64,000 nt of DNA from Paraburkholderia solitsugae (GCF_013177695.1 NZ_WOEY01000096.1:1-64000), one strand, 5' to 3'; numbered from the stretch's first letter, positions 42,845 to 52,389 are shown. The notes: generated from the sequence alone by a model not told the origin. Numbers and translations are program-made.

Positions 42845-43729
42845 CTTGTTTGGTGGTATGCCTACGGTGTTGGGGTTTGCCTGGGTTTTTTGCCTGCGCG
42901 GCGCTATTTGGTTGTGCCCTTACGGTGTTGGCCTTTCCTTGAATTTTTATTGGTTTATTAGCGTTGCCCCTGTGCGGGGCAGGCACCTACTTTTCTTTGC
43001 ATGCCGCAAAGAAAAGTAGGCAAAAGAAAGCGGCTCCAACCGCTAATTCTTAAGCGGGTCCCCTAGCTCGGAGGGGGCAGTGGTGCATCTGGAATCTGTG
43101 CCCTCGCACATTCGGCCTTGGTGACAAAGCAGTCATACCTCCGGCGGCGCCGCGCGCGCCGAAGGGCATTTCATAAAACCGTCCGTTGTGTTCCGGCTCC
43201 CGCGTTTGTCACGGAACCGCGGCCGGCGGCCACGTCAACACTGCCACTGCCACTGCCACTGCCACTGCGACTCACTGACATTTCATTTGAGGTATGAGTT
43301 TGCCCATGCGAGCAGAGGCGTTTCGCCGAGGCGAAGCCGATGGCTCCCGCCGCGCGTAATCGAAGCCCCACGGTTTCCCTGGCAGGCCCATCCGCGACGC
43401 ACGCAGTGCGGAGTGGGAGCTGATGATTCCTTTGTCACTGACGCTGAAGGTGCGAGGGCACGGATTCCAGATGCACCACTACCGCAACTGCGCGAGGGAC
43501 CCGCTTAAAAATTAGCGGTGTGAGCCGCTTTCTTTGCTTATCTTTCTTTGCGGCGGCAAAGAAAGTAAGTGCTGCCCCGCACAGGGGCAACGCTAATAGA
43601 CCAATAAGAAATCAAGGAAAGGCCAACGCCGCAGGCAAACAGACACTAAGGGCCGCCCAGGCAACCAGATCCAGAAAAGCCCAACACCGCACGCACACAG
43701 ACAAAGCGCCGCGCAGGCAAAAAAACCCA
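42845..43729. repeat. Long inverted-repeat element, copy B
   Basis: Fills the gap between the two chemoreceptor genes. Arms about 42845-43140 and 43420-43729. Hairpins at about 42991-43025 (left) and about 43528-43570 (right) correspond to those of copy A. The core holds (CACTGC)5 at 43239-43268. Left arm sequence beside the hairpin is the CTCGGAGGGGG form seen in copy A left; the right arm is the CGCGCAGTTGCGG form. Core orientation agrees with copy C and is opposite to copy A. Confidence 0.85.
43239..43268. repeat. Hexanucleotide array (CACTGC)5
   Basis: Five perfect units inside the core of repeat copy B. Confidence 0.95.
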
Positions 43730-45133
43730 TCAAACCCTATACCCAACCCGAACCCCACCCCAATGCCGCCCGGCAACAAACACAGGCGCCGACGCGTCCT
43801 TCATCAAAACAAACTGCCCGCCACCCATATCGCGCCGATACGTCTGCAGCAAAAATTTCTTAACATGCGAAGCAGCCGCAATCCCCGTCCGGTCATCGAA
43901 CATCCTCCGATTCCGGCAATTCGCCATATTCCAGACCACATCCTCGCGCTGCGGCAAAGAAAACTTCAGATTGTGAGTAGGCAGATACCCGCGCACATCG
44001 ACCGCGGCACAAAACGCCACGCGTGGATCAAGCCCGAGTAAGGGCTCCTGAATAGCGGGCAAAACCCGATCAGTAAAAGCAGTAAACCGGGTAACGAACT
44101 GAGCCGGATTGCTCCCTGCAACAGGCGCGTAACGTTGATCGAACAGATCCTCAATCGACACTTCGCCCCGAGCAACCGCCGCTTCGAATACCTTGCTCAC
44201 CGTAGCCGCGGCCTGCTGCACAGCATCAATAAACCGCGTATCCGCAGTCTCGACCCCCGTGGCGGTCGTCAACTCGATCAGCGTCTCGGACACGCCGAGC
44301 AAATTCCCCAGCCGATCCTTCGCCTGGACAAAGTTCTCGCTCGAATCTTCGACGTCGCTCGCCATCTCCAGCACCTGCGCCTCGAGCCCTTTGCATTGCG
44401 TTTCGATCTCACCGGTCAACGCAGCGATCTGCCCAGCCTCGTCGTTGAGCTGCGTAATCGCATCCCCCGTCGCATGCACGACGTCGCCGATCTTGCGGGT
44501 GCCTTCGCGTACCCGGTGAGCGCGCGCTGTGTTCACCGAACCCTCGTTGATCAATTGCTCGGTCTGTTGCGTGAGTTGCGCCAGCGTCGTCTCGATCTGG
44601 CCCGTGGCCTGTGCGGTCTTCGCCGACAGGTTCTTCACCTCGGCCGCCACCACCGCGAAACTTCTACCGGAGTCGCCGGCACGCGCGGCTTCGATCGCGG
44701 CGTTCAGCGCCAGCAAATGCGTCTGGCGGGCGATCAGCGAAATTTCCTCGGAGACGCGGCTGACATGCGTCAACGCGCTGCGCAACGCGCCGATCTGGCT
44801 CTCGATCACCGTCACGCCTTCCACCAGCCCGTGGATGTCGGCCAGCGACGCTTCCAACGTTTGCTGGGATGCCTGCACGCTGGTCGCGGCGTCGGCCGAT
44901 ACACTGCGCATCGCGCGCGCGGCAGTGGCAATGCGATGATTGCCGGCGAGTGTCTGCGCGGCGGACTCGCGCAGCGCGCGGCATACCTGCGCCTGGTGCT
45001 GCACGCGTGCGGCAACTTCTTCGACGTGACCCGATACGTCGCAGATTTCAATGCCCAATTTGCCAGCTTGCGCGGCGATATCGCCGACGATCGTTTGCGA
45101 ACGGCCGCTGCGGCGAAAGCTGAAACGCGTCAT
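43730..45133 (-). CDS. Soluble methyl-accepting chemotaxis protein with C-terminal sensory domain
   Basis: 467 residues from the ATG at 45133 (AAGGAGACGAGC upstream). No membrane helix. The signalling tip is in the N-terminal half: SEEISLIARQTHLLALNAAIEAARAGDSGRSFAVVAAEVKNLSAKT (about 130-180). After a coiled-coil, about 130 C-terminal residues form a domain (FDQRYAPVAGSNPAQFVTRFTAFTDRVLPAIQEPLL...NCRNRRMFDDRTGIAA) with the look of a cytosolic Cache- or PAS-like sensor. Sensor-last architecture is unusual; most receptors put the sensor first. It probably reports an internal signal such as redox or energy state. Confidence 0.9.
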   Translation of the reverse strand: MTRFSFRRSGRSQTIVGDIAAQAGKLGIEICDVSGHVEEVAARVQHQAQVCRALRESAAQTLAGNHRIATAARAMRSVSADAATSVQASQQTLEASLADIHGLVEGVTVIESQIGALRSALTHVSRVSEEISLIARQTHLLALNAAIEAARAGDSGRSFAVVAAEVKNLSAKTAQATGQIETTLAQLTQQTEQLINEGSVNTARAHRVREGTRKIGDVVHATGDAITQLNDEAGQIAALTGEIETQCKGLEAQVLEMASDVEDSSENFVQAKDRLGNLLGVSETLIELTTATGVETADTRFIDAVQQAAATVSKVFEAAVARGEVSIEDLFDQRYAPVAGSNPAQFVTRFTAFTDRVLPAIQEPLLGLDPRVAFCAAVDVRGYLPTHNLKFSLPQREDVVWNMANCRNRRMFDDRTGIAAASHVKKFLLQTYRRDMGGGQFVLMKDASAPVFVAGRHWGGVRVGYRV

Positions 45134-45315
45134 GCTCGTCTCCTTGATGGCGCGATTGGCGCAGTCAATTGGCGCGGTCACCCAGTGCGGATGCCGCGCC
45201 TTCTCAGTGCGTTTACGGCACACTTTCAATCGACTTGATACGGGGTATCCCGCAGTCGTTATGATGTGCACTCGCCGTGCAAGCCCGCAGCCATTCTTTT
45301 TCCGACCCGCCAACC

Positions 45316-45432
45316 ATGATCGATTCCTTCGCACGCGTTTCAGGCTGGCAACAGCTCTATCACCTGTGGGAGCTGATCGTGATGATCTGCAAGTTTCTCT
45401 GGAGCCTGTTGCGCTTGCTCGGGGGCGGTTGA
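45316..45432 (+). CDS. Possible 38-residue amphipathic/membrane peptide
   Basis: Frame MIDSFARVSGWQQLYHLWELIVMICKFLWSLLRLLGGG with TGA at 45430-45432. Codon third positions are mostly G/C, as in real genes here, and the central part could form one membrane helix. There is no clear ribosome site. The surrounding 409-bp gap (45134-45542) otherwise holds nothing I can name. Confidence 0.28.
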   Translation: MIDSFARVSGWQQLYHLWELIVMICKFLWSLLRLLGGG

Positions 45433-45542
45433 AGGGGATGGTCACGCGACGGCCGTGCGTCGACCGCGCGGCCGGGCTAACGTGAAACGTTCGCCCGGCC
45501 GGCGCGACAGCCGGTCATGAACAATGCAGAGAGGGCGCTTCC

Positions 45543-46523
45543 TTACGTCGGGGAACGTTTCGACGCGCCTGCAGCCGCGGCGTTCGTGCCGAGAAACGCG
45601 CGCAGATCGGTCATCACGCGCTCGGGCGCTTCTTCCATCGGGATGTGACCGAGTCCCGGGTACATCACCGATTTCGCCCCTGGAATACGGCTTGCAAATT
45701 CGGCCGCGTGCGCAGGCGGAATCCAGCGATCCTTCGCGCCCCACAGCACCAGAGACGGCACGTTCAGCGTCTTCAGCACGTCGGTATCGACGTCCTTGAA
45801 GTCGAGCGTCGGCACCATCTTGCCGATCGCCGTGCGCGTGCCTTCGCCGTGGAAGAATTCAACGTAACGCCGCAGCGTCACCGCATCGAGCTTGCGCGGA
45901 TCGCCATACACGTTGCGCACCGCGCTCTTGATAATGACTTCGGGCAGCCACCACGGCGAACTGACGCGCACCAGCGCGCTGTTGAAGAGGCCGATGTAAA
46001 TCGGCAGCTTCATCGGAAAACCGGCGGAGTCGATCAATACAAGCCGCTCGACGGCTTCGCGATGGCGCACCGCGTAGTCCCACGAAATCAGGCCGCCGAG
46101 CGAGTTGCCGATCAGCGTCGCGCGCGAGATGTCGAGCGCCTGCATGAATGTGTCGATGAAACGCCGGTAGGTTGGCAGGTTCACTGTTTCGATTTCGCCG
46201 GTGCTCGAGCGCAGCGGCCCGGTTACGCCGAAGGGCGGCAGATCGAGGCGGATCACGCGATGCTCGCGCTTGAGTTCGTCGGCAACGCGATTCCACGTAT
46301 GCAACGAAGACGCGAAACCGTGAATCATCACGATCGTGTCGCCGCTGCCTTCATCGACGTAATGCACGTCGGCACCCATGATCTTGACGAACTTCGAACC
46401 GCTCTGTGTGTAGCGCCGCTGCAGTTCGGCGCGCGGCACGCTGGTGATGCCGAGACGCGCGGCGAACGAGCGGGGCGGCAGTGGCGCTGTTGATGCGGAC
46501 GTCGCGGATTGGATGCTTGCCAT
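45543..46523 (-). CDS. Alpha/beta hydrolase, probable esterase partner of the monooxygenase
   Basis: 326 residues. HGFASSLHTWNRVADEL (oxyanion region, about 70-86), the nucleophile elbow IGNSLGGLISWD (Ser at about 143), an acid in WGAKDRWIPP and the histidine in GLGHIPMEEAP. Length and motifs fit the epoxide-hydrolase/esterase group. The next gene upstream (46734-48224) is a Baeyer-Villiger-type monooxygenase, which turns ketones into esters or lactones, so this enzyme could hydrolyse that product. Confidence 0.88.
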   Translation of the reverse strand: MASIQSATSASTAPLPPRSFAARLGITSVPRAELQRRYTQSGSKFVKIMGADVHYVDEGSGDTIVMIHGFASSLHTWNRVADELKREHRVIRLDLPPFGVTGPLRSSTGEIETVNLPTYRRFIDTFMQALDISRATLIGNSLGGLISWDYAVRHREAVERLVLIDSAGFPMKLPIYIGLFNSALVRVSSPWWLPEVIIKSAVRNVYGDPRKLDAVTLRRYVEFFHGEGTRTAIGKMVPTLDFKDVDTDVLKTLNVPSLVLWGAKDRWIPPAHAAEFASRIPGAKSVMYPGLGHIPMEEAPERVMTDLRAFLGTNAAAAGASKRSPT

Positions 46524-46591
46524 GGTTGTTGTCTCCCTTTAGTTCGAATTAGTTCGCGTCAGCGTCAACGTCAGCCTGTGCCTTAGGCTCA

Positions 46592-46657
46592 GCCTTAGCC
46601 TTAGCCTTAGCCTTAGCCTTAGCCTTAGCCTCAGCCTTAGCCTTAGCCTTAGCCTTA
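46592..46657. repeat. Hexanucleotide array, 11 units of GCCTTA
   Basis: (GCCTTA)6-GCCTCA-(GCCTTA)4 in the 210-bp gap between the monooxygenase and hydrolase genes. One unit carries a T to C change. Confidence 0.95.
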
Positions 46658-46733
46658 GCGGCAGCGACAGCATGAGCATCTGAGTCCGCCTCCGTCCCCG
46701 CATCGCGAGCAGCCACTCAGCCGCCGCATGCTT

Positions 46734-48224
46734 CTAAGGCACGAAGCGATAATCGTGCGGCCGCACACGCCGCGTGCGTTTGCGAAAGCTGAATGTGAAG
46801 CCCGGCCACAGCGCTGTGACTTTGCCGCTCTTCGTCTGATACCAGCTATGGCAGCCACTGGCCCACACGGAGTGCTGCATCTCTTTCTGCAGACGCTCAT
46901 TGAAATCGCGCTGGACGTCGGGCCGCAGGTTCATCGTGCGCGCCTTGCGCCGTTGCAAGACGCGCAGGCAATCGGCGATGTATTGCACCTGCGACTCGAT
47001 CATGTAGATCATCGAGTTGTGACCGAGCCCGGTGTTCGGGCCGACAATCATGAAGAAGTTCGGGAAGTTGGCGACGCTGACGCCGAGGTAGGCCTCCGGC
47101 CCATCGCGCAGCCACATCGCGCCGAGATCGGCGCCGTCGAGGCCGGTCACGTCGAATGGCGCGCCCACGTCGTTCACCTGGAAGCCCGTGCCGCAGATGA
47201 TTGCATCGGCTTGGTGATGCGCGCCGTCGTCAGTGACGATACCGTCGGCGACGATTTCGCGGATGCCGGTCGTTACCACGTCGACGTTCGGTTGACCAAG
47301 TGCCGGATAGTAATCGCTCGACAGCAGCACGCGCTTGCAACCGAGCCGGTAGTTCGGCGTCAGCTTGGCGCGAAGCGCCGGGTCCTTGACGCGCCGTTCC
47401 AGGTAGCTCATGCCGAACTTCATCGGGAACTTCATCAGCTTCGGATTGACGACGAACGCAATCGCACGCGATTCGAGTTGCCAGTAGATCGCATTGCGCA
47501 CGAAGCGCTGCGTAAACGGCAGATGGCGGAACAGCCAACGCATGCGTGGGCCGACCGGTTTGTTTGGCTTGGGCATGATCCATGGCGCAGTGCGCTGAAA
47601 CAGTTCGAGTTGTGCGACGCGCGGCTGGATCTGCGGCACGAACTGGATCGCGCTGGCGCCGGTGCCGATCACCGCGACGCGCTTTCCTTCGAGCGGATAG
47701 TCATGGTCCCAGCGCGCCGAATGAAACAGCTTGCCTTCGAAGCGGTCGAGGCCGGCGATCTGCGGCATGGCCGGCCGCGATAGTGGACCGCTCGCGGCGA
47801 TCACCACATCGGCCTCGATGCGTTCGCGTGTGCCGTTCGAATCGATCTCGACTTGCCAGGTCTGCCGCGCTTCGTCAAAACGCGCCGAGGCGACGCGCGC
47901 ATTGCAACGCACGTAACGATCGACGCCGTACTTGCGCGCGCAACGCTTCAGATAAGCGAAGATCTCCGCCTGGCCGCTGAACGCACGCGACCACGCCGGA
48001 TTCGGCTCGAACGAAAACGAATACAGATGCGACGGTACATCACAAGCCGCGCCGGGATAGATGTTGTCGCGCCACGTGCCGCCAATATCGCCGGCCGCCT
48101 CGTAGACCGTGAACGACGTGATGCCCATCTGCTGAAGGCGGATCGCCATGCCGATGCCCGCAAACCCGCTGCCGACAATGGCAATGCGTGGCGCGGCGGG
48201 TTGGGCAGATGAGGCTGGTGTCAC
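46734..48224 (-). CDS. Flavin-containing Baeyer-Villiger-type monooxygenase
   Basis: 496 residues. Two Rossmann motifs: IVGSGFAGIGMA near residue 15 (FAD) and VIGTGASAIQF near 183 (NADPH). The BVMO fingerprint FXGXXXHXXXW(D/P) is present as FEGKLFHSARWD at about 161-172. It inserts oxygen next to a ketone using NADPH and O2. Transcribed toward the hydrolase gene across an 11-unit array. Divergent from a TetR gene. Substrate unknown; ketone ring or side chain is expected. The cholate/steroid-side-chain possibility is not supported beyond co-presence in the window. Confidence 0.93.
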   Translation of the reverse strand: MTPASSAQPAAPRIAIVGSGFAGIGMAIRLQQMGITSFTVYEAAGDIGGTWRDNIYPGAACDVPSHLYSFSFEPNPAWSRAFSGQAEIFAYLKRCARKYGVDRYVRCNARVASARFDEARQTWQVEIDSNGTRERIEADVVIAASGPLSRPAMPQIAGLDRFEGKLFHSARWDHDYPLEGKRVAVIGTGASAIQFVPQIQPRVAQLELFQRTAPWIMPKPNKPVGPRMRWLFRHLPFTQRFVRNAIYWQLESRAIAFVVNPKLMKFPMKFGMSYLERRVKDPALRAKLTPNYRLGCKRVLLSSDYYPALGQPNVDVVTTGIREIVADGIVTDDGAHHQADAIICGTGFQVNDVGAPFDVTGLDGADLGAMWLRDGPEAYLGVSVANFPNFFMIVGPNTGLGHNSMIYMIESQVQYIADCLRVLQRRKARTMNLRPDVQRDFNERLQKEMQHSVWASGCHSWYQTKSGKVTALWPGFTFSFRKRTRRVRPHDYRFVP

Positions 48225-48253
48225 GGCGGGTCTCCGGGGTAGGCAAATTCGGG

Positions 48254-48294
48254 TGTCTACATATGTCTACACCGCATAACGCGCAGGGTAGACA
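48254..48294. promoter_or_regulatory. TGTCTAC repeats in the divergent monooxygenase/TetR promoter
   Basis: Direct copies of TGTCTAC at 48254-48260 and 48264-48270, and the complement GTAGACA at 48288-48294. Likely operator half-sites for the TetR protein. Confidence 0.45.
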
Positions 48295-48367
48295 ACTGTA
48301 CACTTCGCGTCAAGATCGTTTAGAGTACGACTATTAAACGCGCGAGCCGCGCTCTGACTGAAAGCTC

Positions 48368-49057
48368 ATGAACCCCGTACCCGAAGCGGCGGCCGCCGCC
48401 GACCATGGCGCCTTTGCCGGGCAGGACCTCCCGCCCGGCAAGCGCAAACTGATCGAAGCCGCGTTGCGTCTGACTGCGGGCGGCCGCAGCTTTGCAAGCC
48501 TGGGTCTGCGCGAACTGGCGCGCGAGGCGGGGTTGAATCCCAACACGTTCTACCGCCATTTCGGCACGCTCGACGACCTGGCGCGCGAGGCGGTCGAATC
48601 GGTCAGCCGCCGCTTGCGGCCGATGCTGCGGCGCGAGCGCTGGCTGGCCGCGCACGACGAGCCGCAGAGCGTGCCGCGTCGCGCGTGTGTGGCGTTCTTT
48701 GCTTTCGCGCTGGAGAATCGCGAGGCGTTTTTGAGCGCGCTGGCCGAGTATCACGGCACTTCGCGAGCGCTGCGTGACGCGGTGCGGGCGAACCTCCACG
48801 AGGTGTCGGCGGAAATGGCGGACGACGTCGTGCAACTGGAAGTGATGCCGACACTCGCCCGCGCGACTGTCGACGAAGTCTGCACGCAGATCGTCCTGCA
48901 GCTGTTTCATCTATCAGCGGAGTACATCGACGGGGATGCCGCGCGCCGGGAAGCGCTGGTCGCATATGCGGAACGTTTCATCGTCCGGCTGTTCGCGGGT
49001 TCGGTGCTGCTGGCCCAACATGAGCCGGCGAGGGCACCCGCCGCAGTGAGGGCGTAA
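48368..49057 (+). CDS. TetR-family transcriptional regulator
   Basis: 229 residues. HTH segment SFASLGLRELAREAGLNPNTFYRHFGTLDDLAREAVE (about 40-76), then a helical ligand domain. Divergent from the monooxygenase gene across 143 bp that contains three TGTCTAC half-sites. It is expected to repress the monooxygenase/hydrolase unit. The ATG at 48368 is the first in-frame start; no strong ribosome site is visible. FabR-like wording in the HTH is seen but is not diagnostic. Confidence 0.9.
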   Translation: MNPVPEAAAAADHGAFAGQDLPPGKRKLIEAALRLTAGGRSFASLGLRELAREAGLNPNTFYRHFGTLDDLAREAVESVSRRLRPMLRRERWLAAHDEPQSVPRRACVAFFAFALENREAFLSALAEYHGTSRALRDAVRANLHEVSAEMADDVVQLEVMPTLARATVDEVCTQIVLQLFHLSAEYIDGDAARREALVAYAERFIVRLFAGSVLLAQHEPARAPAAVRA

Positions 49058-49078
49058 AGGGACGTGAGTATAAAAAAA

Positions 49079-49103
49079 CAGGCTCCGTGCAGGAGCCTGT
49101 TTT
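49079..49103. terminator. Bidirectional terminator between TetR and TPR genes
   Basis: CAGGCTCC pairs with GGAGCCTG around GTGCA; A7 precedes and TTTT follows. It serves both convergent genes. Confidence 0.85.
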
Positions 49104-49161
49104 CATTGCAGTTTGAGGGATCAGCGTTTGATTGACTGCATCTCAAGCCGCGCTGGGGTTC

Positions 49162-50349
49162 TCAGGTATCGCTCCAGCCGCCGGAATCGTCGTTGCTGCC
49201 CATGTCGACGCCGCCGCCGCTGTTGTCGCTCCAGTCATTCGAGCCCTGGCCGAAGTCGAGGCCGCCGCCATTGCCGCCATTGCCGCCGTCACCGCCGCGG
49301 CGACGCGTTTCGTCATCGACAATCACGTCGCGCTCCACGACGCGATCACGCCCGGAATTCAGTGCCTCGCCAAGCAGCACACCAGTCAGCAAACCACCCA
49401 TGCCGCCGCCGAAACCGCCACCACCTTGTTGCACGATGACCTGCGGCTGCTGCTGATACGGTCCCTGCTGCGGATACGGCTGCGGCGGGTTGCCGAAACG
49501 CTCGGCTTCCTGCGCATACGGCGACTGCTGCGTGGCAGCGGCCGGCGCGGCATACGGATCGGGCCGCCCATCGGCGCGGGCGCGCAGGCTGCCGAGACGC
49601 TGCTCGAGTTCGTCGAGCTGATACGGCGGCACCGGATTCTTGCCGTTCGACAGCGTTTCGACGAGACCGCGCAACTGGTCTTCGGTTGACTCGACTTCCT
49701 TCTCCAGCGCCTCATGACCTTGTGCGGTGGAGAGCTTCACGTCGAGCTTCAACGAGCGCACGGCGTTGAGCATCTCGGTCGCGCGCTTGAGCTGCACGCG
49801 ACGATCGTCGTCGGCGCGCGAATCGTCTTGCGAGCGGGCGCGGCGCAAGGTCCAGCGCAACACCAGCGCGATCACGCCGATCAGGAGAATGATGCCGACC
49901 CACATGCCGATGCCAGGGCCATGCCGTTGCGGCGCTTGCGGCACCATCGCCGACTGCTGCACCGCTGGCGAATTCTGCTGCACGAACGGGTTGGCCGCGC
50001 GGCTCGTGGTGTTGCCACCGGCACGTTCCGCGTCCTTGCGGATCCGCGCTTCGGTTTGCGCGAAGCGGGTCGGGTCGGTAAAGCGGATTTGCGGGTCGAG
50101 TGTCTTGGCCTGTTGTACCTGAGCGAGGGCGTCGGCATAACGGCCTTCGCGATCGAGCACCTGGCTGTACAGGTAGCGCGCACGTGCATTGTTCGGATGC
50201 GCCTGCAGCACTTCGCTCAACCCGGCGTCGGCCTGCTGCCAGTTGCCTTGCGACATGGCGGATTCGATCTGCTGGACCGTCGGTACGGCGAACGCCGCAG
50301 CCGACACGAACATCAGCGAGGCGAACGCGCTTGCGAGAAATTTTTTCAT
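49162..50349 (-). CDS. Exported TPR protein with a membrane anchor and Gly/Gln-rich tail
   Basis: 395 residues. Signal peptide (MKKFLASAFASLMFVSAAAFA), then one or two TPR units (about 30-90; GNWQQADAGLSEVLQAHPNNARARYLYSQVLDREGRYADALAQ), a membrane helix at about 148-168 (IGMWVGIILLIGVIALVLRW), a helical region and a disordered, glycine-rich C terminus. Topology: TPR part outside, tail inside. It lies 100 nt downstream of pspA in the same direction, and is a likely partner in an envelope-stress unit. No catalytic domain. Confidence 0.8.
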   Translation of the reverse strand: MKKFLASAFASLMFVSAAAFAVPTVQQIESAMSQGNWQQADAGLSEVLQAHPNNARARYLYSQVLDREGRYADALAQVQQAKTLDPQIRFTDPTRFAQTEARIRKDAERAGGNTTSRAANPFVQQNSPAVQQSAMVPQAPQRHGPGIGMWVGIILLIGVIALVLRWTLRRARSQDDSRADDDRRVQLKRATEMLNAVRSLKLDVKLSTAQGHEALEKEVESTEDQLRGLVETLSNGKNPVPPYQLDELEQRLGSLRARADGRPDPYAAPAAATQQSPYAQEAERFGNPPQPYPQQGPYQQQPQVIVQQGGGGFGGGMGGLLTGVLLGEALNSGRDRVVERDVIVDDETRRRGGDGGNGGNGGGLDFGQGSNDWSDNSGGGVDMGSNDDSGGWSDT

Positions 50350-50449
50350 TTACGGACCGGGTGCGATGCACCCGTCTCCTTCAGTCGATACCTGTGACCG
50401 GTATACCGGCTGCGCTTGCGACGGCAGCCGGTATTTACTGCTAATGCAA

Positions 50450-51130
50450 TTACTGAGCCGGCGTGTTGATCTGCTTCTTCAACGCTTCGAGACGATCTTC
50501 GACGGACGGGCCGCGGTTCAGCTCCGCGAGCTTGTCGTCGAGCGCCTTACCGCTCTTCACGTCGGCCGTATTCAGGCGCGCGTCCGAACGGGCATTGGAC
50601 AACGCAACCTTGTCTTCCAGCTTCTGGAAATCTTCGGACAGATTCTTGCCGCCGATACCGCCCAACGCAGTCGCTGCAACATCTTTGGCCTGAGCGATTT
50701 GCTGCTTGGCTTGCAGAATGTTCGAACGTGCGTTCAGGTCATTACGACGGCCACGCATGTCGTCAATCTGGCTCTTCAACTGGTCAACCGACGGCTCCAG
50801 CGTGGTCAATTCTCTCGCCAGCGCATCGCGCTCGGCTTCGGCCGTGGCTTGCGCGCCGAGGGCTTCGCGCGCGAGCGCTTCGTCGCCCGATTGCAGCGCG
50901 CGCTTCGCGCCGTCTTCGTACTTCTTCGCCTTGTCGGCGGCAACATCGCGCTTGCTTTGCTGCGTGGCGACTTGCGCCTGAATCTCGATCAGCGAATTCT
51001 CAGCTTTAGCGATGCTCTCGTCGAGTTCGCGCACGATCTGGCGTGAATCGCGCGACGGGTCCTGCACGGAATCGGCCGCGTCGTTCAGGAGACCTTTAAG
51101 CGTGCGCGAAATGCTGTCAAAAAGCGACAT
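50450..51130 (-). CDS. pspA: PspA/IM30 family protein
   Basis: 226 residues, start 51130 with a strong AGGAGGTTTTC. MSLFDSISRTLKGLLNDAADSVQDP at the N terminus is the amphipathic membrane helix; the rest is an almost continuous coiled coil of PspA/Vipp1 type. These proteins bind stressed inner membranes and can form ESCRT-III-like polymers. It is co-directional with the TPR/membrane protein at 49162. PspF/PspBC are not in the window. Confidence 0.88.
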   Translation of the reverse strand: MSLFDSISRTLKGLLNDAADSVQDPSRDSRQIVRELDESIAKAENSLIEIQAQVATQQSKRDVAADKAKKYEDGAKRALQSGDEALAREALGAQATAEAERDALARELTTLEPSVDQLKSQIDDMRGRRNDLNARSNILQAKQQIAQAKDVAATALGGIGGKNLSEDFQKLEDKVALSNARSDARLNTADVKSGKALDDKLAELNRGPSVEDRLEALKKQINTPAQ

Positions 51131-51593
51131 GAAAACCTCCAAAGAATGAAATCGGCGCTGAATAATTCCCACGTGCTTTAACTGCTTTCAAATGCTACTT
51201 TACGCCGCTGCGCGCGAAGCTGCGCAACGTTCGGACCGGAGTTCGGGGCACACGCGCTAATTGCAATAGCGGCGCCGTAAATTTACGTTTTTGAAACCAG
51301 ATTCAAACAGCCTTAGCGGTTAAAACGCGCGGCCGGTCATTCAGCCGTTCGCGGATATTACACCACGCGTTCTCTTAAAACCGACTTAAAGGGCGCGATG
51401 ACACAATCGCCAACTTTGCGCGCGGCGGGCATCCGTGCGACGGGCATCCGGCGGCGGGCATCTGGACGGTGAGTGTCCGCGCGGCGGGTGTCGGAAATAT
51501 GAATAGATGTGGCGTGTCGGCGGCGTGCCGGTGCTTCAGCAGCAGCGCGTCGATTCACGTTGGGCAGGGCAGCTAGCCCCTGCCACTTTCGAT
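51131..51593. other. 463-bp gap with short imperfect repeats
   Basis: A run of near repeats of GGCGGGCATC at 51418-51480 (five imperfect units, spacing about 14-18 bp). No gene. AT-rich GCCGTAAATTTACG at about 51275 is a possible promoter region. Confidence 0.5.
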
Positions 51594-52208
51594 TCAGGCG
51601 AAGCGGCCGCCTTCCGCGCTCGGATCGCTTTGGGGATCGTCTGCGTCACGCGCGGCGTCAAGGCGCGGGCGCTTGAGCACTTTGCGCAACTGCGCTTCCA
51701 CGGCGCCTGGTTCCAGCGCCGAGTCTGCAATCGACGCCGCCTTGGCCGCGGCGACGCGCGCCACGGCTTCGGCTGCCGCGGCGGCTTCTATTTCCTCGGG
51801 GGTCGCGGTGAGGGCGGCCAATACACCGGCCGGCAGCAACGGTGCCGGGCTTGCGCCCGCGGGTGTGCCCAACAATTCCTCCGCTTGCGATGCGGCCGCG
51901 CCTTGCGCCGGCGCAGCGGATTCGTTGTCACCGTGGGTTTGCAAGGCCGGCGGGAGCGCTGCCCGGGCGTGGCGCGTGCCGCGCGCGACCCGCTGCAGCG
52001 CCGCGTCGAGCGCGTCCGGCGCGCGCGGCGCATGCAGCCGGTCTACGATGCTGGCCGCTTTTACCTGCTCGCTGGTCGCACCAAAGCTCAACACCGCGCG
52101 CCGCATCAGTTCGCTGACACTAATGCCCAGGTTCTCGGCGGTGGAGGCGATCGCGCGTTTCTGCGCGGTCGTGACGAATACGACGATGCGTTCGCTGGGC
52201 TTGTTCAT
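51594..52208 (-). CDS. RHH-type protein with Ala-rich tail, unknown function
   Basis: 204 residues from the ATG at 52208 (no strong ribosome site). The first 45 residues read as a ribbon-helix-helix: RIVVFVTTAQKRAIASTAENLGISVSELMRRAVLSF. The rest is alanine/proline-rich, low-complexity. Could be a DNA-binding protein of CopG/MobC style. Upstream of PBP1A, divergently transcribed. Confidence 0.6.
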   Translation of the reverse strand: MNKPSERIVVFVTTAQKRAIASTAENLGISVSELMRRAVLSFGATSEQVKAASIVDRLHAPRAPDALDAALQRVARGTRHARAALPPALQTHGDNESAAPAQGAAASQAEELLGTPAGASPAPLLPAGVLAALTATPEEIEAAAAAEAVARVAAAKAASIADSALEPGAVEAQLRKVLKRPRLDAARDADDPQSDPSAEGGRFA

Positions 52209-52389
52209 GGTCGGCTCGCACACTTGATTGTTGGCATTGGCGGGTCAAGGCGTGTATTTGGCGTACGCCGTCGCGCGCGTCGGTGAGGACTCGCGCGCCG
52301 AGTCCATCATATGACGAGTTGCACCGCTGCGGAACGGGCGCGACATGAAAATCCCGTGACATCAATGAGTTGTAGGCTTTCCGGGCGGC

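Noticed and set aside
43520..44041. A 173-codon frame rich in Asn, Arg and Pro
   Set aside because: Spans the arm of repeat copy B and the antisense end of the chemoreceptor; no ribosome site.
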